Source: an uncultured Colwellia sp.
GTDB lineage: Bacteria > Pseudomonadota > Gammaproteobacteria > Enterobacterales > Alteromonadaceae
Assembly: GCA_913061475.1 (NCBI GenBank)
Contig: CAJXUN010000007.1
Location: forward strand, 62,001 to 126,000
Direction: 5' to 3'
Length of the DNA: 64,000 bases
The notes below the pieces were generated by a model. The model did no database searches. It was not told the DNA's origin and was given only the letters and a program-made list of their open reading frames with translations. Shown here in pieces: positions 26,356 through 35,576 of this stretch; within the stretch, counting starts at the first letter, position 1; the number at the start of each line of letters is the position of its first letter. Made by a program: the position numbers and the translations under genes.

Positions 26356-26362
26356 GCATAAC
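26356..26362 (-). repeat. attC/attI-like half site before the DinB cassette
   Basis: GTTATGC on the minus strand, preceded by GATTAAGTT, resembles the recombining end of an attC or attI site. Together with the GCATAAC at the end of the DinB gene it would bound one cassette. Upstream sequence does not form a clear palindrome. Confidence 0.35.
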
Positions 26363-26549
26363 AACTTAATCAGAGGACACTTTCCTTTTTCCTACCAAAA
26401 AGTTTCCACCTTATTTAATTTACCTATTAATAACAAATCCCTATAGCCTTTACCAGCGCTTATTTTTCTGGTTTTATGTTAAGACGATGAGATGGAAAAT
26501 GGGGAAAGTTGTCTCATTACATGACTTGGCAGAAATGTGTACTTTCAGA

Positions 26550-26576
26550 AATAAAAAACCCGGATAAATCCGGGCT
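26550..26576 (-). terminator. Rho-independent terminator of the amidohydrolase gene
   Basis: Stem CCCGGAT/ATCCGGG (26559-26565 with 26568-26574), followed on the minus strand by TTTTTTATT. It marks the border between the chromosomal gene and the cassette-like region. Confidence 0.9.
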
Positions 26577-26601
26577 TTTGCAAATAAAGCTTTAATAAAG
26601 T

Positions 26602-29600
26602 CTATTTTTCAAAATAGAATTTTTCACGCTTGTTATCATAGTTGCCCACTTCATTCATGGTGTCGGCGTTATATAAACGGCCATTCACCATGGTATAAAC
26701 CACTCTGTCAGATAAGCGAATATTTTCACTCACATCACCGTCAATAACTAATATATCAGCCAACTTTCCGACTTTCAGTGAACCTAACTGGCTGTCTAAA
26801 CCTAAGGTATGTGCCGAAGACATTGTTGCGGTGCGAATAGCTTCCAATGGCGACATGCCACCTTGTGCCATCATCCACATTTCCCAATGCATCGCTAAAC
26901 CTTCACGTTGCCCGTGACCACCAGCGTTAACCACAACACCTAAATCTTGTAGCTCTTTCGCGACTTTAGCGACATTAATGTGGTTGTAATGATGATGCGG
27001 CGCTTTCGTACGACGCATTGAGCGTGGATCTAAAAACTCACTAGGTACATATTTGCTCAACCGCGGATGTTGCCATACATCGGTCGTTTCATACCAAAAG
27101 TGCTCACCTGAAATACCACCGTAGGCTACGCCCATCGTCGGCGTGTAAGCCATTTCAGATTGTGACCATAGTTGTTTGATGTCGTCATAAATTTTAGCAG
27201 TCGATATTGAATGCTCTAATGTTGTATGACCATCAATAATCATCGATAAGTTATGTTGCAGCAGTGAGCCACCTTCTGGCACCACTAATATTTCGGCTTC
27301 ACGTGCGGCTTGTACCATTTGTTGGCGTTGATTGCGGCGCGGTTGGTTATAGCTTTTAACACTAAACACCCCGGCTTTTTTCAAGCGTTCAATATGAAAT
27401 TTAGCATCGTCTAAGCTATCAACGTGTGAGGTATAACCTGCCGCTGTCGCGCCGTACAAAATACTACCGGTTGAGAATAAACGCGGCGCGACAATATCAC
27501 CGGCTTTTTGCAATTCGCTAGCAGCAAAAAATTCGGTAGTGTCGTTTGATGGATCGTGAATAGTAGTAACACCTAGCGCTAAGCCAGCGTAGTTTTTCCA
27601 GTTTTGCTGTGGAATAATTTCATTGCTACCTTGCGGGCCATGAGCATGGGCATCAATTAGGCCGGGCATAATAGACTTACCCGTAATATCAATCACTTTA
27701 GCGTCTGACGGAATATCTACCTGCCCTTGTTGGCCAACGGCAATAATTTTATTGCCTTCAACCACCACTACACCATTTTCAATGATTTGCTCAGCTTCCA
27801 TGGTGATAACTTTACCACCAACAAAGGCAACACGGCCTGACGGTTTATCGGCTTTTTCTTGATAGCCTAAGTAAGTTTTTAGAGGCTCTTTTTCTGAGCT
27901 TTCTGACGCTTGTTCATCTGTTTTGCTCGCCGTTTTTTCAGTGCTTATATCGAATAAACCTGCGACACTGGCTTGGTATAAATCAGGTCCTAAACTCCAG
28001 TACAGTTCATTCGATTGACCATTCCAGTTAATACTCTCACCAGCACGAACCGATAGTTTTTTCACCGGTAAGTTTTTCGCTGACGGACCAATATCAATCA
28101 CCTGACCACGTTCAACAAACGGCGTTACAAATACTTTAAAACGTTCGGCAAACGCTAAATATTTACCGTCAGGTGACACTTTATATTCGGTTGCAAACTT
28201 ACCTTGATAAAGCGCTTGTTCTTTCTCTGCTGATGAATTGTCTAAACTAATTTTCATCAATTGTGGCGTTTCGCCATTACGTAAAACGTAAATACGATCG
28301 TTTTTAGCACCAAAGTGCGGGAACTCGCCCGATTCAGTCACTAATTTTGGTGTGCCATTTTTAACGTTAACGGTATAAATACCAGGATTTAAACCCCAGG
28401 TTGGGTCGGTAATATAACCACCTGATGCTTTACGAAATACCACGCTTTTACCGTCAGGTGAAAAGCTGGGTTCAATATACTTTCCAGGCTCATTGGTTAA
28501 GACACGGCTCTTGCCACCACGGACAGATACCATGCGAATTTCACCCAGTTTGTTATCATCCCAAGTGCTATAAACCACGTACTTTCCGTCGCGAGAAAAG
28601 CTAGGGTTCAATTCAAAATGTGCTTTTTGCTTAGTCAAGCGTTTGGCTTTACCTTTAGCCTTACCGTCAGCAATGGTGCGAAGGTAAATATGGCCCATTG
28701 ATTCATAAACAACTTTTCGCCCGTCGGGTGATATTTCAACATCACGCAGCATTTTTACGTCAAAATTATCTTGGTCAATATCTTGTTGGAAGCGCAAAGC
28801 GGTTTGAATTTTTTTCTCGGTTTTCACATGAAAAGGAATAACCGTTGCTGTTTTGCTTTCAAGATCAAGTTTATTAATTTGACCACCTGACCAAAACACC
28901 ATACCTTCGCTGTTTGGCAACCAAGCCATGTTCGGGTAAACACCGTGAATAGCCCATGTTTCTTGCATATCGCGATCTAAGTTTTCAAAAACCAAGGTGT
29001 CTTTACCGCTTTTTAAGTCGTGTAAATATAAATTAGATTGGAAGTCGTCACGGCTAATATAAGCCAAGTACTGACCATCAGGTGACGGTACAGGGCGTAT
29101 TGCCCCACCTTTACCAGAAACCACGACTTTAATTTCGCCAGTTTCAAGCGCTAGGCGTTTTATTTTATAAATGCCTTTTTCCGAATCTTTGCTGTAATGA
29201 AAGGTTTTACCTGGCGTTGCATCTTGTGAGAAGTAAACATATTTACCGTCGTGGGAAAATGCCGGTTCGCCTAAATCTTTTTGCTCGTTAGGTCGTTTGG
29301 TTAGCATTACGCCATTACCACCGGTTTTGTGGTACATCCATACTTCGCCAGCACCCAGAGAGCGAGAACCGGTAAAGTGTTTACGACCAACAAGGTAATT
29401 ACCATCTGGTGACCAAGCAGGGCTGTTTAATAAACGAAAGGTTTCAGCACTCACTGCTTTACCTGCGCTACCATCGGCATTCATAATCCAGAGGTTATCA
29501 CCACCATCTTCATCTGAGGTAAATGCTATGTGCTTACCATCTGGGCTGAAACGTGGTTGCATTTGCCAAGCAATATCGGTCATTAACGCGGTTGCTTCGC

Positions 29601-29874
29601 CACCTTCAACGGGTAGCGTATAAATATCGCCTAATAAATCAAATACTAAAGTTTTACCGTCCGGACTAATGTCGACATTCATCCAAGTACCTTGGCGAAC
29701 ATCAATTTTTGCCGTGGTAAATTCGCCTTGAGGGCTATTTACCGACCACTTTTCAGCTTTAGCTTTGTCTGTTACTTTAGTGGCGCTATCTTCAGCAAAG
29801 GCTTGCTGACTGGTGCCCAACACTAAGGCAATGCTGAGTGCTAGCGAGGATATTCTGGAAGTAAATTTCGACAT
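26602..29874 (-). CDS. Secreted TolB/WD40-like propeller fused to an amidohydrolase domain
   Basis: 1,090 residues. Signal peptide over residues 1-28 (ALSIALVLGTSQQAFAE). Residues about 50-640 hold many PD40/TolB-type repeats with the SPDGK(Y/H) signature (for example DISPDGKTLVF, RFSPDGKHIAF, SWSPDG-like units). Residues about 690-1,070 form an amidohydrolase with the metal motif DAHAHGPQG (about residue 740), later LEHS and NAGGHGQREG. Known relatives are annotated as imidazolonepropionase-like or prolidase-like enzymes; the substrate is unknown. The propeller may bind peptide or polymer substrates (inference). It has its own terminator and stands alone. Confidence 0.92.
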   Translation of the reverse strand: MSKFTSRISSLALSIALVLGTSQQAFAEDSATKVTDKAKAEKWSVNSPQGEFTTAKIDVRQGTWMNVDISPDGKTLVFDLLGDIYTLPVEGGEATALMTDIAWQMQPRFSPDGKHIAFTSDEDGGDNLWIMNADGSAGKAVSAETFRLLNSPAWSPDGNYLVGRKHFTGSRSLGAGEVWMYHKTGGNGVMLTKRPNEQKDLGEPAFSHDGKYVYFSQDATPGKTFHYSKDSEKGIYKIKRLALETGEIKVVVSGKGGAIRPVPSPDGQYLAYISRDDFQSNLYLHDLKSGKDTLVFENLDRDMQETWAIHGVYPNMAWLPNSEGMVFWSGGQINKLDLESKTATVIPFHVKTEKKIQTALRFQQDIDQDNFDVKMLRDVEISPDGRKVVYESMGHIYLRTIADGKAKGKAKRLTKQKAHFELNPSFSRDGKYVVYSTWDDNKLGEIRMVSVRGGKSRVLTNEPGKYIEPSFSPDGKSVVFRKASGGYITDPTWGLNPGIYTVNVKNGTPKLVTESGEFPHFGAKNDRIYVLRNGETPQLMKISLDNSSAEKEQALYQGKFATEYKVSPDGKYLAFAERFKVFVTPFVERGQVIDIGPSAKNLPVKKLSVRAGESINWNGQSNELYWSLGPDLYQASVAGLFDISTEKTASKTDEQASESSEKEPLKTYLGYQEKADKPSGRVAFVGGKVITMEAEQIIENGVVVVEGNKIIAVGQQGQVDIPSDAKVIDITGKSIMPGLIDAHAHGPQGSNEIIPQQNWKNYAGLALGVTTIHDPSNDTTEFFAASELQKAGDIVAPRLFSTGSILYGATAAGYTSHVDSLDDAKFHIERLKKAGVFSVKSYNQPRRNQRQQMVQAAREAEILVVPEGGSLLQHNLSMIIDGHTTLEHSISTAKIYDDIKQLWSQSEMAYTPTMGVAYGGISGEHFWYETTDVWQHPRLSKYVPSEFLDPRSMRRTKAPHHHYNHINVAKVAKELQDLGVVVNAGGHGQREGLAMHWEMWMMAQGGMSPLEAIRTATMSSAHTLGLDSQLGSLKVGKLADILVIDGDVSENIRLSDRVVYTMVNGRLYNADTMNEVGNYDNKREKFYFEK

Positions 29875-30101
29875 TCTATTTAACCTAAATAGTTATTTTT
29901 ATTACCCCCTACTACAACACATCAGCATAGAAAATTTAAGCCTAATGCGATAAATGGGTAATATTTGCCGTTCAGCAGCCAATTGTTAGCTGCTGGTAAA
30001 TATAAATACCAATAATTGCAGAAGATGAGAAAAATTAGACAATTTTTTATTTTTCAGTATGGTAGATAGATATAACGATAATAAAAAAAGGATGACTATT
30101 T

Positions 30102-30395
30102 GTGGAAAGATTAAAAGAAGCACAAGCAAGTTTGATTGCCACTTACTCACTCTATAACGCCGCAAGTGAAAAAAAATTGCCGGCGATTGATGTTGATGAT
30201 AACGATACCCTGAAGGCGTTATTAGAGGTTATTCAAAACCGCGAAGCTATTGCTTACGTGCAAAAAGTTAAAAAAACTATTCCGACTGAAGTCACTGAAC
30301 TTAAGCGCTTACTTGCTGATGTAATGCTGTTGCTTGACGGTGTTGATATTAAGGCCATCAAAGCCAAAAATAAACTAGCGACTAATATTGATTAA
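30102..30395 (+). CDS. Hypothetical helical protein (97 residues)
   Basis: Starts at GTG 30102, with AAGGA 9 nt upstream. The sequence is soluble and mostly helical: LKEAQASLIATYSLYNAAS at the N-terminus, then TLKALLEVIQNREAIAYVQ and TELKRLLADVMLLLDGVDI. No family is recognised. It is divergent from the amidohydrolase gene. The 3' end contains one copy of a 15-bp direct repeat whose second copy lies in the following hairpin region. Confidence 0.65.
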   Translation: MERLKEAQASLIATYSLYNAASEKKLPAIDVDDNDTLKALLEVIQNREAIAYVQKVKKTIPTEVTELKRLLADVMLLLDGVDIKAIKAKNKLATNID

Positions 30396-30396
30396 A

Positions 30397-30451
30397 TTAG
30401 GGGCTGTTGATCTTGGTTTATATTATTAAACAAAAATAAACTAGCCCCTAA
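30397..30451. terminator. Hairpin downstream of the 97-residue gene (possible terminator)
   Basis: TTAGGGGCT (30397-30405) and AGCCCCTAA (30443-30451) form a perfect 9-bp stem enclosing a smaller GTTTAT/ATAAAC stem. There is no T-tract on the plus strand. The convergent ubiX gene ends 57 bp away. Confidence 0.45.
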
Positions 30452-30507
30452 CATGAAGCTCGATTAATAAACCTTAAAGTAATGCATTAATCGTGCTTCG
30501 CAACTAT

Positions 30508-31182
30508 TTAACTCATTTTATTTTTGTCACTAGGAAATGCTTGATAACCCCAGCGCGGCATAATGCTTTGGGCAATATTTAAATGGTCGAGCAAACGTCC
30601 TACCATAAAATCAATCAAATCGTTTATCGATTCTGGCTGATGATAAAAACCCGGTGCAGCTGGCATAATGGTGACGCCAATTTGTGACAGCGACAACATG
30701 TTTTGCAAGTGAATAGTTGAAAATGGTGTTTCACGTGGTACTAAAATCAATTGGCCACGCTCTTTTATCACCACATCAGCAGCACGTTCAATTAAATTGT
30801 CACTCATACCTTGGCTAATAGCCGCTAACGTACCGGTTGAGCATGGGCACACCACCATAGTTTTAGGTGCTGCCGAGCCAGATGCAACAGGCGAAAACCA
30901 TTGCTCTTTACCAAAAACGACAATTTGTTCAGGCTTAGCATTAAACTTTTCAGTAAAAAACTGGCTAGCGGCGTCTGGTGAACTGGGTAATTTCAAGCCC
31001 ACTTCAGTGTCAAATACTACCCGCGCAGCACTAGAGCATAATAGAAATACTTGATAATTAGCTGCCACCAAACACTCTAATAAGCGTAACGCGTAGGCTG
31101 AGCCGGAAGCGCCAGTAATCGCTAAAGTTATTTTCTGCTCAAACTCACGACTATTATTAATTGTTCCTGCTTGATTATTCAC
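30508..31182 (-). CDS. ubiX: Flavin prenyltransferase UbiX
   Basis: 224 residues. UbiX attaches a dimethylallyl group to FMN, making the prenyl-FMN cofactor used by UbiD decarboxylase in ubiquinone synthesis. Visible are [21 protein letters not shown] at the N-terminus, [30 protein letters not shown] and [14 protein letters not shown], the standard motifs. About 15 extra residues precede the fold. It lies 86 bp downstream of mpl on the same strand, a pairing common in gammaproteobacteria. UbiD is not in the window. Confidence 0.97.
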   Translation of the reverse strand: MNNQAGTINNSREFEQKITLAITGASGSAYALRLLECLVAANYQVFLLCSSAARVVFDTEVGLKLPSSPDAASQFFTEKFNAKPEQIVVFGKEQWFSPVASGSAAPKTMVVCPCSTGTLAAISQGMSDNLIERAADVVIKERGQLILVPRETPFSTIHLQNMLSLSQIGVTIMPAAPGFYHQPESINDLIDFMVGRLLDHLNIAQSIMPRWGYQAFPSDKNKMS

Positions 31183-31268
31183 ACACTCACCTTAAAGAAT
31201 TAAGCAACATTTGCTATACAACATGATTATACTGACTGACCGAATAAATTGATCATTTAACGATAAAA

Positions 31269-32636
31269 TTATAGCTCAGTGAGCGCTGATAATAGCTTGT
31301 CATGAATACCACCAAAACCACCGTTGCTCATAACCACCAAGGTATCGCCCGCTTGTGACTTTTCGACAATATCAGCCACCAGTTGAGCAATATCTTGGCT
31401 AACAAAGCAGGGCTGAATACAATCGGCAATCAGGGCATCAACCGACCACTTAACTTGGTCACCTTGATAGACAAAAACCAGATCAGCGTCGGCTAGCGAT
31501 TTTGCTAAGGTATCTTTATGCACGCCTGATTTCATGGTGTTCGAACGTGGCTCTAATATGGCAATAACACGTTTACTACCGACATTAGCCCTTACACCCG
31601 CTAAGGTTTTCGCTATCGCGGTAGGGTGATGGGCAAAATCGTCAAATACTCGCACCTGATTGACTTCACCTTTGAGCTCAAATCGACGTTTGGTATTAAC
31701 AAACGTTGCTAAGGCTTCAATAGCAACCGCTGTCGGTACGCCCGCATGTCGAGCTGCCGCTATCGCCATTAAACCATTATCAATATTAAAATCACCAATT
31801 AAACCCCAGCTAACTTTGCCTTGAATCTTGCCAGCAAAACTAACAATAAACTCGCTACCGTCAGCAACACACTTGTCGGCATGCCAACCTAGCAATTTGT
31901 TATTTTCGCCAACACTGTATTCTGTTGGTGTCCAACAGCCCATTGCTAAGGTTTCAGTGATCGCTTGCTCATTTTTAGGAGACAGTACTAAGCCGTTGCT
32001 AGGTACCATACGAATAAGGTGATGAAATTGTCGTTGAATATCACCGATGTCATTGAAAATATCGGCATGATCAAATTCCATATTATTGATCACTAAGGTA
32101 TTGGGACGATAATGCACGAACTTAGAACGTTTATCGAAAAATGCCGTGTCGTATTCATCGGCTTCAATAACAAAAAACGGGGCGTTACCTAAACGCGCAG
32201 AGCAGTCAAAATTTTGCGGTACACCGCCAATTAAAAAACCGGGCTCCATACCGGCATACTGCAATATCCACGTCAGCATTGAGCTCGTGGTGGTTTTACC
32301 ATGCGTACCCGAAACCGCAAGTACCCATCGGTCCTTTAAAACATTATCTAATAACCATTGCGGGCCTGAGGTATAAGGAATTTTACGGTCTAGCACATGT
32401 TCAACCATGACATTACCACGAGCCATGGCATTACCGACAATGATTAAGTCTGGCTCATCAGCTAAATGCTCAACTAAATAACCTTGTTTTAATTCGATAC
32501 CTAATTGTTCTAACTGCGTGCTCATGGGCGGATAAACATTTGCGTCGCAACCGGATACACGAAAGCCCATTTGCTTGGCAATGGCGGCAATACCGCCCAT
32601 AAAGGTGCCACAAATACCTAATATATGAAGATGCAT
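31269..32636 (-). CDS. mpl: UDP-N-acetylmuramate:L-alanyl-gamma-D-glutamyl-meso-diaminopimelate ligase
   Basis: 455 residues, as in E. coli Mpl (457). The enzyme reattaches recovered murein tripeptide to UDP-MurNAc in peptidoglycan recycling. It has the Mur ligase layout: N-terminal Rossmann domain (HILGICGTFMGGIAAIAKQMG), central ATP site (VSGTHGKTTTSSM), VIEADEYDTAFFDKRSKF, NNMEFDHADIF, and a C-terminal domain (DDFAHHPTAIAKTL). The MHLHILGICGTFMGG start separates it from MurC. It is divergent from the ycbX-pxp operon and probably cotranscribed with ubiX. Confidence 0.98.
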   Translation of the reverse strand: MHLHILGICGTFMGGIAAIAKQMGFRVSGCDANVYPPMSTQLEQLGIELKQGYLVEHLADEPDLIIVGNAMARGNVMVEHVLDRKIPYTSGPQWLLDNVLKDRWVLAVSGTHGKTTTSSMLTWILQYAGMEPGFLIGGVPQNFDCSARLGNAPFFVIEADEYDTAFFDKRSKFVHYRPNTLVINNMEFDHADIFNDIGDIQRQFHHLIRMVPSNGLVLSPKNEQAITETLAMGCWTPTEYSVGENNKLLGWHADKCVADGSEFIVSFAGKIQGKVSWGLIGDFNIDNGLMAIAAARHAGVPTAVAIEALATFVNTKRRFELKGEVNQVRVFDDFAHHPTAIAKTLAGVRANVGSKRVIAILEPRSNTMKSGVHKDTLAKSLADADLVFVYQGDQVKWSVDALIADCIQPCFVSQDIAQLVADIVEKSQAGDTLVVMSNGGFGGIHDKLLSALTEL

Positions 32637-32870
32637 AACAGCCTATTTAGATAGCTCTTACACTGCAAATGCGAGCTTGAGCTAAGGTTTAAATCAGAAT
32701 GCGCTCAATATACCTTAATCTAGCAAAAATACATATTGCAAAATCGAGGCATTTTGCCCACTATCAGGGCAGTTATTCCAAGTCTAATAATATCAACCTT
32801 GTCAGCTAAGTAAGCAATTAACGACATTATCGCGAGTTGATAGCAACCTAATTAACATTTGAGGCAATTC

Positions 32871-34079
32871 ATGAGTCAGGCTACGCTGCAAAATATTACC
32901 GTTTATCCGATAAAGTCGAGTGCAGGCATTGAGTTATCCAATAGTTGGGTAGAAGAATTCGGCCTAGCGTTTGATCGTCGTTTTGTGGTCGCCAGCCCTG
33001 AAGGTGAATTTTTTACTGCCCGCACGCAACCGACGTTATGTTTAATTCAAGCCAGTTTAACCGCTGCGGGTATAATCATTAACGCACCGAAGATGCCAAC
33101 ATTAGTGATTGATTACAATCAGCTGAGCCCGAATTATGTTGATGTACAAGTTTGGAACGATACGATAAGTGCACAACAATGCGTAGACAGCATCAACCAA
33201 TGGTTTAGCCGTTTCCTTCAACAGCCCTGCCAATTACTATTTTTCGGTGCTGAGTCACAACGTTTTGTTAAAAACAAAAATAGCCAAGTTGGCTTTGCCG
33301 ATGGTTATCCTTTATTACTTATTTCACAAGCGTCGCTTGATGATTTAAACAGCCACTATCCGGCTAATGCTCGCAGCATTCCCATGTCACAATTTAGGCC
33401 CAATATTGTGGTGAATGATTGTGACGCCTTTACTGAAGATACTTGGCAAAAAATCCGCATTGGCACAGTAGAGTTTGAAGTAACTAAGCCTTGTACCCGT
33501 TGTATTTTTACCACCATTAACCCTCAAACTGCGGAACAAGACCATCAACAAGAACCGTTAAAAACATTAAAAAATTATCGTCAATTAGCTAATGGCGATA
33601 TTTTATTTGGCCAAAATTTAGTCGCGCTTAATCAAGGACAAATTAAACGCGGTGATAAACTCGAAGTATTAAGATACCAAGACGCTCCGGTATTTTCTTT
33701 GCCGAAAAAGTCAGTAACAACTCCCGAACATAGTGAGTTCAGTAACAAAGCAAAAGCAGCCCAATTACAACCGATTAAGAAAAAGAAGCCACTATTAACT
33801 TTTAGTCGCTTTAATAAAAGCGTTACGGGTAACAACACTGAAACCTTACTTGAGCAAGGCGAAGCTGCGGGTTTGGTATTACCTTATTCTTGCCGCGCCG
33901 GTATGTGTGGTAGTTGTAAAGTTATACTCGAACAAGGTCAAGTCACAAAAACTTGTCAAGACGGCTTATCCGATGAAGAACAACAACAAGGCTATATTTT
34001 AACTTGCTGCAGTACGCCATTAACTGATGTGGTGATTAGGCATCCTGAACGTAAACGTCGCAATAGCAGCATTGATTAA
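32871..34079 (+). CDS. ycbX: YcbX-like MOSC-domain protein with C-terminal 2Fe-2S ferredoxin domain
   Basis: 402 residues; E. coli YcbX (369) has the same plan. An N-terminal MOSC_N barrel (ITVYPIKSSAGIELSNSW) is followed by the MOSC domain with the molybdenum-cofactor-ligand cysteine in TKPCTRCIFTTI (about residue 210). After a linker comes a plant-type ferredoxin domain with CRAGMCGSC (about 339-347) and a last Cys near 378. YcbX takes part in detoxifying N-hydroxylated bases. ATG 32871 has GAGG 6 nt upstream; the in-frame TTG 12 nt earlier is rejected. pxpA begins 13 bp downstream, so it is likely the first gene of that operon. Confidence 0.93.
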   Translation: MSQATLQNITVYPIKSSAGIELSNSWVEEFGLAFDRRFVVASPEGEFFTARTQPTLCLIQASLTAAGIIINAPKMPTLVIDYNQLSPNYVDVQVWNDTISAQQCVDSINQWFSRFLQQPCQLLFFGAESQRFVKNKNSQVGFADGYPLLLISQASLDDLNSHYPANARSIPMSQFRPNIVVNDCDAFTEDTWQKIRIGTVEFEVTKPCTRCIFTTINPQTAEQDHQQEPLKTLKNYRQLANGDILFGQNLVALNQGQIKRGDKLEVLRYQDAPVFSLPKKSVTTPEHSEFSNKAKAAQLQPIKKKKPLLTFSRFNKSVTGNNTETLLEQGEAAGLVLPYSCRAGMCGSCKVILEQGQVTKTCQDGLSDEEQQQGYILTCCSTPLTDVVIRHPERKRRNSSID

Positions 34080-34092
34080 ATAAGGCAAAGTC

Positions 34093-34830
34093 ATGAAGTT
34101 GAACTGTGATTTAGGTGAGTTTAAAGATAATAATGACGCCGATATTATGCCCTTAATTGATATGGCTAATATTGCCTGTGGCTTTCATGGTTCAGATCCG
34201 CTGACCATCAAAAACACCGTTAAACTCGCCCATCAGCATCAAGTCATTATTGGCGCGCATCCTAGCTACCCTGATGTCGAAAATTTTGGCCGTCAGTCTA
34301 TGCAACTAACCTCAAGCGACTTGATGGCAAATGTGCAATATCAAATCGGGGCCTTACAAGCACTTTGCAGCGCAGAAAATACCCAAGTTCATTATGTTAA
34401 GCCGCATGGTGCACTTTACAACGATATGATGAAAGACCTAAATTTGTTTACTGGGATTTGTGCTGCCATTGCCCAGTTGAATCAACGCAGTCATCAGCCT
34501 TTATCGTTAATGATTCAGGCACTCACCAACAGTGGACCATTTGAGCAGATAGCGAAGCAGTACCAGATCCATCTCTACTTCGAAGCTTTTGCTGATCGCG
34601 CCTATTTAGATAACGGCTTGTTAGTTCCACGTAGTGAAACCGGTGCGGTATTAACCAACAACCACGATGTGGTTAATCGTTGCCAGGATATACTGCAACA
34701 AAAGCCTTTACTCAGCGCAAACCAAAAGCCTTTGCAGTTTCATATTGATGCCTTATGCGTGCATGGCGACACACCCAATGCGTTAGGCATGATTAAAGCC
34801 TTGCGAGCGACGATCAATGCAGATAAATAA
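34093..34830 (+). CDS. pxpA: 5-oxoprolinase subunit A (LamB/YcsF)
   Basis: 245 residues. With PxpB and PxpC it hydrolyses 5-oxoproline to glutamate with ATP, removing a by-product of glutamine and glutathione chemistry. Typical segments: MKLNCDLGE at the start, NIACGFHGSDPLTI, GAHPSYPDVENFGRQ, VKPHGALYNDM, EAFADRAY and LCVHGDTP. The gene is 13 bp after ycbX and 11 bp before pxpB, so the four genes form one transcription unit. Confidence 0.98.
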   Translation: MKLNCDLGEFKDNNDADIMPLIDMANIACGFHGSDPLTIKNTVKLAHQHQVIIGAHPSYPDVENFGRQSMQLTSSDLMANVQYQIGALQALCSAENTQVHYVKPHGALYNDMMKDLNLFTGICAAIAQLNQRSHQPLSLMIQALTNSGPFEQIAKQYQIHLYFEAFADRAYLDNGLLVPRSETGAVLTNNHDVVNRCQDILQQKPLLSANQKPLQFHIDALCVHGDTPNALGMIKALRATINADK

Positions 34831-34841
34831 GCTTTAACACC

Positions 34842-35576
34842 ATGGCAGACAAGTTAGCACACTTTCAAGCAAGTTTTTGCCTTGATATTGTCGCAGAGAA
34901 CGCCTTACTGCTCAGTTGGCGAAGCGAAATTTCAACTGCGCAACACAATGAAATCATTGCGCTACAAACCGTCATTGAACAACAACTCGGTGAGTTAATC
35001 ATAGAAACCATTGCCAGCTATCATTGCTTGATGGTCTATTTTAATCATCAAGTTATTACGAGTGCTGATATTATTGAGCAGATTAAGCAACTTGCTCAAT
35101 ATCATCAGCAAAACAACAAGCTAACGGATTACATCCCAGCTGCTGATTGTATTGAGATACCGGTTTACTACGATACTGAGCAAAAATGGGATCTGGCGGA
35201 AGTGGCACATCAGTGCAACATGTCAAACGACGAAGTGATCAAACAGCATAGCAGTACTATTTATCGTGGCTTTGCCTTGGGTTTTACGCCGGGATTTTGT
35301 TATTTAGCTAGCTTGCCCAACATTTTACATTTACCTCGAAAGTCCTCACCACGCACCCAAGTTCCCAAAGGTGCAGTGGCTATTGCCGAGCAACAAACAG
35401 CGGTTTATCCGAACCAAAGTCCCGGTGGCTGGCATATTATCGGCCAAACACCATTGCCTATGTATAGCACTAAAAATGGCCAGTTTAATGCCAAGATTAA
35501 TGTCGGACAAAATGTAAAATTTTATGCTATTTCAAAAGCTGAATTTATTGTTATGCAACAAGGCTTATCAGTATGA
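34842..35576 (+). CDS. pxpB: 5-oxoprolinase subunit B
   Basis: 244 residues. It carries the carboxyltransferase-domain (KipI-like) motifs IEIPVYYDTEQKWDLAEVA, YRGFALGFTPGFCYLASLP, PRTQVPKGAVAIAEQQTAVYP and SPGGWHIIGQTP, all characteristic of PxpB. It overlaps pxpC by 4 bp (ATGA). Confidence 0.97.
   Translation: MADKLAHFQASFCLDIVAENALLLSWRSEISTAQHNEIIALQTVIEQQLGELIIETIASYHCLMVYFNHQVITSADIIEQIKQLAQYHQQNNKLTDYIPAADCIEIPVYYDTEQKWDLAEVAHQCNMSNDEVIKQHSSTIYRGFALGFTPGFCYLASLPNILHLPRKSSPRTQVPKGAVAIAEQQTAVYPNQSPGGWHIIGQTPLPMYSTKNGQFNAKINVGQNVKFYAISKAEFIVMQQGLSV

Larger units (their letters stand above)
22239..26362 (-). mobile_element. Integrase-less integron cassette array (CALIN-like)
   Basis: Eight small minus-strand genes or gene remnants lie here. 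Four repeat blocks at 22239-22339, 22701-22790, 24704-24798 and 25728-25824, plus a half site at 26356-26362, separate several of them. Each block is 90-101 bp, an imperfect palindrome in the same orientation as the genes, and two of the blocks (25728, 22239) include the stop codon of the gene before them. These are traits of attC recombination sites. Gene contents (DinB, AraC, VOC, DoxX, DUF4112, ion channel) are typical cassette cargo. No IntI gene or attI is visible in the window. It would correspond to a cluster of attC sites lacking an integrase. Not every gene pair has a visible site. Confidence 0.65.
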
